Assembly: GCA_035934535.1 (NCBI GenBank)
Contig: DASYXS010000155.1
Span: 1-14,477 of the forward strand
DNA length: 14,477 nucleotides
Reading direction: 5' to 3'
From: DASSJF01 sp035934535
GTDB taxonomy: Bacteria; Sysuimicrobiota; Sysuimicrobiia; Sysuimicrobiales; Segetimicrobiaceae
Shown here: positions 1 through 6,245 of the stretch, in pieces
Position numbering within the stretch: position 1 is the first letter of the stretch
How the letters are laid out: each line of letters starts with the position of its first letter
Translations under genes and position numbers: made by a program
The notes under the pieces: model-generated
Told to the model about the DNA's origin: nothing
The model's database searches: none
The model's input: the letters and a program-made list of their open reading frames with translations, nothing else

Positions 1-2
1 TC

Positions 3-161
3 CGGCGGATCATCGACGAGTGCTACAGCCGGGCCCGCCAGGTGCTGACCGAGCACAAGGAAGTGCTGGAGCGGATCTCGCGGGCGCTGCTCGAGCGCGA
101 GTCGCTCGAGAGCGACTCGCTCGACCTGCTGATCGCCCGACGCCGCGTCGCCGCCGCGTAG
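3..161 (+). CDS. ftsH: FtsH-type ATP-dependent zinc metalloprotease, C-terminal fragment
   Basis: The last 52 codons of a gene that enters from the left edge, reading in frame from position 3 to a TAG at 159-161. The peptide begins RRIIDECYSRARQVLTEHK and continues with an ALLERESLES segment. This pattern, an amphipathic helix with a Y-x-RA-x-x-(I/V)L core followed by an ALLE-(R/K)-E-(S/T)-L turn, is characteristic of the final helices of the M41 peptidase domain of FtsH. FtsH is the membrane-anchored AAA+ protease that degrades misfolded membrane proteins and some regulators. The AAA+ domain and the HExxH zinc site lie outside the window, so the call rests on the tail alone. The tail ends in a short Arg/Ala-rich stretch, as is common. 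The next gene converges on it with only 12 nt between stop codons, and I see no obvious terminator hairpin there. Confidence 0.82.
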   Translation, partial: RRIIDECYSRARQVLTEHKEVLERISRALLERESLESDSLDLLIARRRVAAA

Positions 162-173
162 CCGTCCTTCGCC

Positions 174-1121
174 CTACTGGACCGGCGCCGGCCTTGCCGT
201 GGCGCGCAGAAACGCGATCTTGAGAACGTCCGCGGCGATGACGTAGCCGAGCGAGTACAGGAGAATTCCGCCCTGTGCGGCCCAGGACAGCCTCCCCAAG
301 TCAAAAAGCCGTCGCGCGACCGGCACGTTGATCAGCACCAGCGTGATGAGGACATGAGCGTCGTCCGTACGATCTCCGCCGCGGCGGTCCCGGGCAGTCC
401 CCCGCTCTCCGCGGCGGCAATGACGGCGTCATCGACGAGGTTGTCGTTCGTTCGAGGATAGCTCGAACACAGGAGCGCCGCCCGCAGCACGTCGTCGGGA
501 GCCGTCCGGGTCCAGATGTCGGTGACCGCCGTCCGATTCTGACTGATCGTCCCGGTCTTGTCACAGCACAGCGTGTCGACGACGCTGAGATCCTCGACCG
601 CCGCCAGGCGCCGAACCAGCACCTTCCGGCGGGCGAGCCGCGCGGCGCCCAGCGCAAGGGTCGTCGCGGTGACCGCCGGCAGCGCTTCCGGAACGGTCCC
701 CAGCATCAAGGCCAGGGCCAGCGTCAGCGAGACCACGAGCCCGCGGCCCAGCAGGGCGTTGGAGACGAAGACCAAGACGGGTGTCGAGGGCACGCTCGGC
801 GCGATACTCCTGGACAATGCTGAGCCCCACGTTCAGCACGACCAGGACCAGAATGATGGCTCCGTCGGTCAGGCTGCCGACCGCCACGGTGAGCAGTCCG
901 GCGAGAGCCAGGAGGACGTTGATCCCGCTGCGGAACTGCTCGCCGACGATGTCCCCGAACGATCGCCGGTCCGGGCGGACCTCGTTCGGCCCATACAGCG
1001 CGAGGCGCCGCGCCGCCTCGGCCGACGTGAGTCCCTCCGGTCGGCTGTCGAGCAGGCGCAGCGAGGCGTCCGGAGCGGGCGTCGCGACCTGAGCAACCGA
1101 GACGGCGTGCGGTCCCACCAT
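174..1121 (-). pseudogene. Decayed P-type cation-transporting ATPase with internal deletions and frameshifts
   Basis: Three fragments in different frames are all recognisable as one P-type ATPase. From the ATG at 1121, with a GGGGGG tract 2 nt upstream, comes a cation-ATPase N-terminal domain (SAEAARRLALYGPNEV) and two membrane helices ending near EYRAERALDT. At about 780 the frame changes. The actuator domain is absent and the next recognisable segment starts at VLVFVSNALLGRG, followed by the M4 proline motif (VPEALPA) and the phosphorylation site CDKTGTIS. This frame decays shortly after the beginning of the nucleotide-binding region. Near 355 another frame resumes with hydrophobic C-terminal helices (HVLITLVLINVPVARR) and runs to a TAG at 174-176. 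Intact family members are roughly 800-900 residues, whereas about 315 codons remain here. The actuator domain, most of the N and P domains and several transport helices are missing, so it cannot be a functional pump. It resembles type II/III cation pumps, but the ion cannot be inferred. The final helices converge on ftsH. Confidence 0.82.
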
Positions 1122-1210
1122 GGCCCCCCAAACCATTGTAGGCGCATATCGGCGCACCGATGGAGGCCGGATACGACGCGGATCGGATGGTGCTGCGGTT
1201 TGGCCCTGCA

Positions 1211-1216
1211 TACGAT
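1211..1216 (+). promoter_or_regulatory. Possible -10 element (TACGAT) for the BON gene, inside a short palindrome
   Basis: TACGAT matches the -10 consensus of high-GC bacteria and sits about 50 nt before the BON start codon. It lies inside the interrupted palindrome CATAC-GAT-GTATG (1209-1221), one of the few AT-rich spots in the 145-nt region between the ATPase remnant and the BON gene. No convincing -35 hexamer was found at the usual spacing, so this is tentative. Confidence 0.3.
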
Positions 1217-1266
1217 GTATGTAAGGCCGGGCGCGGGCCGCGAGAACGCCGCGGGGGTGAGAGGCA

Positions 1267-1947
1267 ATGCCGCAGAAGGTGCTCAAGAGCGACGTTGAAA
1301 TTCAGAAGGAAGTCCTCGAAGAACTTCGGTGGGATGGACGCGTCCTCGTCACAGACATCGGGGTCGAGGTCGACAAGGGCATTGTCACGCTGACCGGGAC
1401 GGTCACCAGCTATGCCAAGAAAACCGCCGCGCAGGAGGCGGCACACAAGGTTCGCGGCGTGCTCGACGTCGCGAACGACATCCAGGTCCATATCCCGAGC
1501 ACCGGCGCCCGCACCGACACCGAGGTCGCCCAGGCGATCCGGCAGGCGCTTGAGTGGAACGTTTTTGTGCCGCATGAACGGATTCAGAGCACGGTGGCCG
1601 ACGGGCATGTGACGCTGAGCGGGACGGTCGAAATGTGGGCCCAGCGGGACGAGACCTACCGGACGGTGGCAAAGCTGGAAGGCGTCAAGAACGTGCTCAA
1701 CAACGTCACCGTGGTCCCGGCAGAACGCCTCGCGCCCGAGAAGATCCGGGCAGCCATCGAGAACGCCCTGACCCGCCGCGCCGAACGCGAGGCGAAGGGG
1801 ATCATCGTCACGGTGCAGGACGGCGAGGCGAGGCTGTCCGGCAAGGTGCACTCGTGGGCGGAGCGGCACGCCGCCGTCGAGTCCGCGTCGCACGCGCCGG
1901 GGGTCAAGATCGTCAAGGATCTACTCGTCGTCGCGCCGGACTTCTAG
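1267..1947 (+). CDS. Triple BON-domain protein
   Basis: A 226-residue protein made almost entirely of three BON (bacterial OsmY and nodulation) domains, at about residues 8-76, 83-150 and 155-222. Each has the family core: an amphipathic helix, then a strand-turn-strand with G-x-V-x-L-(T/S)-G-x-V. The cores are VTLTGTV at 40-46, VTLSGTV at 115-121 and ARLSGKV at 188-194. A second helix follows each core and ends in a G-V-x-x-(V/I)-x-(N/D) strand. BON domains are small alpha/beta modules, often in stress-induced periplasmic proteins (OsmY) or fused to CBS domains and mechanosensitive channels, and are thought to contact membranes or ligands. Unlike OsmY, this protein has no signal peptide or membrane helix, so it is predicted to be cytoplasmic. 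The start is supported by GAGAGG about 3 nt before the ATG. The exported-protein gene follows after 3 nt and is probably cotranscribed. The precise role is unknown. Confidence 0.9.
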   Translation: MPQKVLKSDVEIQKEVLEELRWDGRVLVTDIGVEVDKGIVTLTGTVTSYAKKTAAQEAAHKVRGVLDVANDIQVHIPSTGARTDTEVAQAIRQALEWNVFVPHERIQSTVADGHVTLSGTVEMWAQRDETYRTVAKLEGVKNVLNNVTVVPAERLAPEKIRAAIENALTRRAEREAKGIIVTVQDGEARLSGKVHSWAERHAAVESASHAPGVKIVKDLLVVAPDF

Positions 1948-1950
1948 CCG

Positions 1951-2619
1951 TTGCCGGCCGGACGGTTCTCTCGGCGCCCGCCGCCATCGACCCGAGCGAT
2001 CCTCGCGGTGACGGCCGTGGTGACCGCGGTGGCCGCCGTCGGCTTATCGGCGGCCACCCAGTCGACGCGCATCGTGCAGGACGCCAACGCCCGGTTCGCG
2101 ATCACTCTTCCGGTGACATGGGATGTCCAGTCGCCGAGCGGTCAGTTGGCTCTCAAGGCCACCGGCCCCAAAGTGGGCCAGGGACTCCCGGACAGTGTGG
2201 ATATTGTGGCCCGAAGCCTGCCGGCCGGCGTGACCGATGCGCAGACGTGTGAAGAGGAAGCCGCCTGGATCACGCAGCACCTCGCGCACATCAACACGAC
2301 CACGTGGCACACGGGGCCCGCGATGATCGCGGGGCTCCCGGCATACTCCCGCACATACGCATGGCGAACCGCTGCCGGCGAGAACCGGTGGAGCCTGCGG
2401 GTCTGTCTGGTTCGCAACGGCGACGGCTTCGTTCTCACGGGGACCACGGCCAACGCCTCTGGCCTCCGGGCACGAGCGGGCGCTCTGCGTCAGATCATCA
2501 ACTCGTTCCGCTTCTTGCGCGCGCCCGCGGACGTGGCGCGCCGTTTGCGCGCCGACCGAAACATGCGCCAGATTTCATCGACCATGGTCGCGTCTTCCGG
2601 CGCCTTGTCGTCGCGGTAG
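1951..2619 (+). CDS. Membrane-anchored or exported hypothetical protein
   Basis: The TTG at 1951, 3 nt after the BON stop codon, gives an Arg-rich N terminus (MPAGRFSRR) followed by one hydrophobic helix at about residues 16-34. This is a signal peptide or signal anchor without a lipobox cysteine. The rest (about 45-190) reads as a compact alpha/beta domain. It opens with an FAITLPVTWDV strand, has a helix with a CEEEAAWITQHL stretch, and ends in LRQIINSFRFL. The FAITLP-xxW opening and the terminal I-x-x-SFRF strand resemble small PsbP/DUF1795-like extracytoplasmic proteins, but I cannot assign a family with confidence. No Shine-Dalgarno sequence precedes the TTG, so translation is probably coupled to the BON gene. 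The last 30 or so codons (Arg-rich, no evident fold) run into the antisense of the ligase 3' end. The natural stop may have been lost, or this tail may not matter. No function is assigned. Confidence 0.68.
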   Translation: MPAGRFSRRPPPSTRAILAVTAVVTAVAAVGLSAATQSTRIVQDANARFAITLPVTWDVQSPSGQLALKATGPKVGQGLPDSVDIVARSLPAGVTDAQTCEEEAAWITQHLAHINTTTWHTGPAMIAGLPAYSRTYAWRTAAGENRWSLRVCLVRNGDGFVLTGTTANASGLRARAGALRQIINSFRFLRAPADVARRLRADRNMRQISSTMVASSGALSSR

Positions 2620-4283
2620 CGGCCGGTAAACCGGGGGAACCGGAGTGCGAGGCCGGCGTCCTTCCTCGCGCGCCCCCATCCCGCGGTGTAAATGGGTGAC
2701 AGCGTAATCTCGGCCCCGATGATCTCCAGCACCACGGCCGGTTCGAACCACACGTCCGGCCCGATCCGGGCCTCCACCCGCCCGGGACGCCGGGCCGTAC
2801 GGGAGGCAGCCAGCCGCCTCGAGAGCGTGGCGAGATCGGCGTCGGAGAATCCGGTTCCCACCTTGGTCACCGTGGGAAACAGGCCGGTACCTGGGTCGTA
2901 GGCGGCCAGCAGCAGGGCTCCGTACCGTCCCCGCCGCTTTCCCCGGCCGTGGAAGGCGCCGACCACCACCAAATCCAGGGTATCCTGCAGCTTTGTTTGA
3001 TACTCGCGCTTGTATTTGATCCACAGCCACCCGCGGGCGCCGGCTTGATACACGGCGTGCGGCGATACAGACTTGCACATCACGCCCTCGCAGCCGTCTG
3101 TGATCGCCTCCTCGAAGAACGCCTGGAGACCTCGGGGATCACCGAGGATCTTCCGCGTGGTGAGCCCGAGGCGATTGGACGGCCGGAGCGCGCGCGCAAG
3201 CGCCTGCCGCCGGTCCGAATAGGCACGGTTGGTGAAGTCCTTGCCGTTGGCGTACAGAAGATCGAAGACAAACAAACCGACGGGATACCGATCCATGGCC
3301 TCGGCGACACCGTACCGCCGGCGGCGGTGCATGAGCTCCTGAAAGGGCCGCAACTCTCCGGTCTCAGGGACGACCGCCACAATCTCGGCTTCGAGAATGG
3401 CGGTCCGGAGGCCCACCCCGGCCCGCAGCAGCCGGACGGCGTCCGGATATTGATCGGTGATCTGCGTCAGGCGACGGGAGAACAGCGTGACGTTCGCTCC
3501 GCGGCGGTGGATCTGCACGCGTTCTCCGTCGTACTTGTACTCGGCGGCGCACGTGCCGCCGAGTTTGGTCAGAATGGCCTCCGGGGTGGAGAGCCGCTGG
3601 GCGAGCATCGGGCGGACGGGCCGGCCCGGACGAACGGTGATCCGCACGAGCCCGCGCGGGCCCGCGCGCGCGACCGTGGCGGCGACCACCCCGAGGTCGG
3701 AGCAGATGTTGTAGGCCCGCTCGAGCACCGCGCGGCGGCCCCGCCCTCCCGCGTACGCCTCCGCGAGCGCGTCGAGGATCGTCACGTCGCCGATGCCGAG
3801 ACGCAGTGTGCCGGTCACGGTTCGGACCAGATAGCAGGCCTCCAGCGGCGTGGCCCGTCGAATCAGGCTCGACAGCGCCGACAGTTTGCGCCCCTGCGCC
3901 CCGCCCCCGGAGGCCGTGGCAATCTCTTCGAGGCGCCTGAACACGCCGGCGACGTCCAGCACCGCGGGGCGCCGCGCGGAGGACCGGATCAGAAGTTGCT
4001 CCGCGGTGGTCCCAAGGTCACCCGTCCGTCTCAGCGACGCGAGAACCCGTGCCGCGCTCGAGTCCGTGGCGTCCGCGACCGCCCTGGCCGCCGACGTCTC
4101 CGCCAGGCCCATCTGGATCGCCGCGAACTCAGGGCCGAGCCGTCCCTGGCACAGGTAGACGACCTTCGGCAAGAGATCGCTCGGAGTACGGCGGAGGAGA
4201 TCCGCGAGCGTGGCGATCACGGTCAGGCGGCCGCCGCCGCCTTCGAGTGTTCGATAGACGTCGGCCAGCTGCGCGTAGCGCAA
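2490..4283 (-). CDS. lig: ATP-dependent DNA ligase, archaeal/eukaryotic LIG1-like type
   Basis: A 597-residue protein with the full ligase layout. It has an N-terminal helical DNA-binding domain (about 1-210, including the RLGIGD segment at 161-166), a nucleotidyltransferase domain (about 220-420) and a C-terminal OB-fold domain. The active-site lysine is K250 in KYDGER (motif I). Motif IV is EGVMCK at 399-404, and motif V contains K423 and K425 in WIKYKREY. This enzyme adenylates itself with ATP and seals nicks in duplex DNA. Length and order match the archaeal replicative ligases, not the short LigC/LigD forms or the NAD-dependent LigA of bacteria. I chose the TTG at 4283, 2 nt after the polX stop, because it begins where the family begins (RYAQLADVYRTLE). 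A GTG at 4307 overlapping polX is the alternative. The open frame continues far upstream only as the shadow of polX. The C terminus is a basic tail (RSARKRR...KKRNELMI). Confidence 0.93.
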   Translation of the reverse strand: MRYAQLADVYRTLEGGGGRLTVIATLADLLRRTPSDLLPKVVYLCQGRLGPEFAAIQMGLAETSAARAVADATDSSAARVLASLRRTGDLGTTAEQLLIRSSARRPAVLDVAGVFRRLEEIATASGGGAQGRKLSALSSLIRRATPLEACYLVRTVTGTLRLGIGDVTILDALAEAYAGGRGRRAVLERAYNICSDLGVVAATVARAGPRGLVRITVRPGRPVRPMLAQRLSTPEAILTKLGGTCAAEYKYDGERVQIHRRGANVTLFSRRLTQITDQYPDAVRLLRAGVGLRTAILEAEIVAVVPETGELRPFQELMHRRRRYGVAEAMDRYPVGLFVFDLLYANGKDFTNRAYSDRRQALARALRPSNRLGLTTRKILGDPRGLQAFFEEAITDGCEGVMCKSVSPHAVYQAGARGWLWIKYKREYQTKLQDTLDLVVVGAFHGRGKRRGRYGALLLAAYDPGTGLFPTVTKVGTGFSDADLATLSRRLAASRTARRPGRVEARIGPDVWFEPAVVLEIIGAEITLSPIYTAGWGRARKDAGLALRFPRFTGRYRDDKAPEDATMVDEIWRMFRSARKRRATSAGARKKRNELMI

Positions 4284-4285
4284 GA

Positions 4286-6055
4286 CTACTGCCGGCGTGC
4301 GAGCCACGCGGACAGCCTCGGCCAGGACCGGGTGTTCAGCACGTCCGCCTTTGTGAGCCAGGCCCGCCGCGCGACGGCGACCCCGTAGCGCATCATGTCG
4401 AGGTGCTCCGCCCGATGGAAATCCGTGTCGATCACAAGCAGCGCGCCGTGCCGGTGCGCCTCCCGCGCCCGCACGTCGCTGAGGTCCAAGCGGTTTGGGA
4501 ACGCGTTGATCTCGAGTGCGACCCCGTGCGCGGCCGCGGCCGTGAACACCGCGGTCCAGTCCATCGGGTATTCTTCGCGCTCGCCCAGCAGGCGGCCCGA
4601 CGGGTGCCCCAGGATGTCCACGTGCGGGTTCTCGATGGCACCGACGAGGCGGGCGGTCATCTGCGCCTTCGGCTGCGCGAACGCGGAATGGATGGACGCG
4701 ACGACGATATCCATGCGCTCGAGGATTTCGTCCGGCAGATCGAGGCGGCCGTCGGCCCGAATGTCCACCTCGAGGCCCTCCAGCAGGTGAAGGCGTCCCC
4801 GGTATGCCCGTTTGATCGTCTCGATTTCGTTGTGCCGCTCGGCGACGCGCGCCGCGTCGAGGCCGTGGGCCACGCCGAGTCCCTTGGTATGATCGGTGAT
4901 GGCCAGGTACTCGTATCCCCGCGCGACCGCCGTGCGCGCGAGGACGTCGATCTTGTCGCGCCCGTCCGACCAGGTGGAATGACCCTGAAGATCGCCCCTG
5001 ATGTCGCGCGCCTCGACGAGCGCCGGCAGACGGTGGTGGAGCGCGGCCTCGATCTCCCCTCGATTCTCCCGCAGCTCCGGCGGAATCCAGTCCATGCCGA
5101 GAAACTTGTAGACCTCGGTTTCGTGCGCGAAGGCGTGCAACGTGCGTCCGCGCTTGATCCCGTGCTCCGAGATGGAAAAGCCGTGCTCCACCCCCCACGT
5201 CCGCAGGGCGATGTTGTGCTCCTTGGATCCGGTAAAATGCTGGAGGAGCGATCCATACTCCGCGCGAGGCAGTATTTCCAAATCCATCTGCACCCCGCCG
5301 GCATGAATGATGGTGGCCTTGGTGTCACCGCGGGCCAGGACCTGTTTGACATCGGGATGCGTGACGAAACGCTCGATCGCTTCCGCCGGGTCCGTCGCGG
5401 CGCAGACAATGTCGATGTCCCCGACCGTGTCGCGCATCCGGCGCAGCGACCCGACCGGATCGGCGCCGGATACCCCGGGGCACCGCCGCAGCGCCTCGAC
5501 AAACTCACGGGCGATCGGTTCGGCGAAGGGCAGGAGCATCCGGCCGGAAAGCCGGCGGAGCAACGCGATGCCGCGCTTGATCCGGTCCCGCGTCTTCTGC
5601 TTGAAGTACTTGGCCGCCCGGGGGCTGTCGAGGGATCGCTCCAGATCGGCCACGCTCTTGACCTTGAGCGTCTCGTACAACTTCGCCGCGGTCTTCGGCC
5701 CCACGTTGGGGATCTTCGTCAATTCCAGTTCCACGGTGGGGACGGTCTTCGTGATCTGATCGTAGTATTTCAACCGGCCCGTTTGGACCAACTCCTCGAT
5801 CTTGAGCGCGATCGAGGTACCCACCCCCGGGATCGCATCGAGGGCCTTCCGGCCGCCCCGCCGGTAGCGCTCGTAGATGTCCTCGGCGAGAAATTCGACG
5901 GACCGCGCGGCGTTCCGGTACGCAATCACCCGAAAGACGCTCTCGCCTTTGATCTCGAGGATGCCCGCGATATCGTAGAGGATCCGGGCGATCTCCTTGT
6001 TCGTCATGTGCCCGGACGCGGTACGAGTGCTCATCGGGACGGCGGACACGGCCAT
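4286..6055 (-). CDS. polX: DNA polymerase/3'-5' exonuclease PolX (family X polymerase with PHP domain)
   Basis: A 589-residue bacterial/archaeal PolX. The N-terminal 8-kDa-like domain and fingers carry two helix-hairpin-helix turns, IPGVGT (75-80) and IPNVGPKTA (115-123). The palm has GSLRR (202-206) and GDIDIV (212-217), with D213 and D215 as metal ligands and D258 in MDLEI as the likely third. The C-terminal PHP domain, a metal-dependent 3'-5' exonuclease in characterised members, begins at GHSTWSDG (358-365). It continues with ITDHT (386-390), H456, GHPSGR (483-488) and DTDFH (543-547). All expected metal-binding motifs are present, so both activities are probably intact. The family fills short gaps in base-excision and related repair. 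The ATG at 6055 is preceded by GGGGGGGAG at good spacing. An ATG at 6121 lies upstream in the same frame but has a low-complexity Pro/Gly-rich extension. The ligase gene follows 2 nt after the stop, so the two are probably cotranslated for gap filling and sealing. Confidence 0.95.
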   Translation of the reverse strand: MAVSAVPMSTRTASGHMTNKEIARILYDIAGILEIKGESVFRVIAYRNAARSVEFLAEDIYERYRRGGRKALDAIPGVGTSIALKIEELVQTGRLKYYDQITKTVPTVELELTKIPNVGPKTAAKLYETLKVKSVADLERSLDSPRAAKYFKQKTRDRIKRGIALLRRLSGRMLLPFAEPIAREFVEALRRCPGVSGADPVGSLRRMRDTVGDIDIVCAATDPAEAIERFVTHPDVKQVLARGDTKATIIHAGGVQMDLEILPRAEYGSLLQHFTGSKEHNIALRTWGVEHGFSISEHGIKRGRTLHAFAHETEVYKFLGMDWIPPELRENRGEIEAALHHRLPALVEARDIRGDLQGHSTWSDGRDKIDVLARTAVARGYEYLAITDHTKGLGVAHGLDAARVAERHNEIETIKRAYRGRLHLLEGLEVDIRADGRLDLPDEILERMDIVVASIHSAFAQPKAQMTARLVGAIENPHVDILGHPSGRLLGEREEYPMDWTAVFTAAAAHGVALEINAFPNRLDLSDVRAREAHRHGALLVIDTDFHRAEHLDMMRYGVAVARRAWLTKADVLNTRSWPRLSAWLARRQ

Positions 6056-6157
6056 CACGCGCTCCCCCCCGCCGCCGGCCCATGTCTTGCGCGCCGCGGG
6101 CCCAGGGTCGGCCGGCACCACACCCTATCTCCACGGTACCATCCGTCCTTCCCGCTC

Positions 6158-6212
6158 ACATCGGGCGCCGGCTTCATTCTCCCAGGGGCGCAATCAGACC
6201 GGCGCCTGATGT
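6158..6212. repeat. Long inverted repeat between polX and rtcB
   Basis: The arms are ACATCGGGCGCCGG (6158-6171) and CCGGCGCCTGATGT (6199-6212). Thirteen of 14 positions are complementary, and the fourteenth (6163 with 6207) would be a G-U wobble in + strand RNA. The spacer is 27 nt. It lies within the 190-nt divergent control region, just upstream of the TATACT element of rtcB. It could be an operator for a dimeric regulator acting on both operons, or a hairpin in a polX leader transcript. No U-tract follows either arm, so it is not a canonical intrinsic terminator. Confidence 0.6.
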
Positions 6213-6231
6213 CCGGCACGGGGGCCGGGAC

Positions 6232-6237
6232 TATACT
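6232..6237 (+). promoter_or_regulatory. Probable -10 element (TATACT) of rtcB
   Basis: TATACT differs from the TATAAT consensus at one position and is conspicuous in GC-rich surroundings. It ends 8 nt before the GTG at 6246, which would place transcription initiation at or very near that start codon (a leaderless or nearly leaderless mRNA). No -35 hexamer is apparent at 17 nt spacing. Confidence 0.5.
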
Positions 6238-6245
6238 CAAGACGG

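Noticed and set aside
724..1893. A 389-codon minus-strand frame covering the BON gene
   Set aside because: It is a shadow of the triple-BON gene joined to a wrong frame of the ATPase remnant. Codons and motifs support the plus strand from 1267.
4284..5198. N-terminal extension of the ligase frame to give a 902-residue protein
   Set aside because: The added part is an out-of-frame reading of polX with Arg/Gly-rich composition. The ligase family begins at RYAQLADVYRTLE near 4283.
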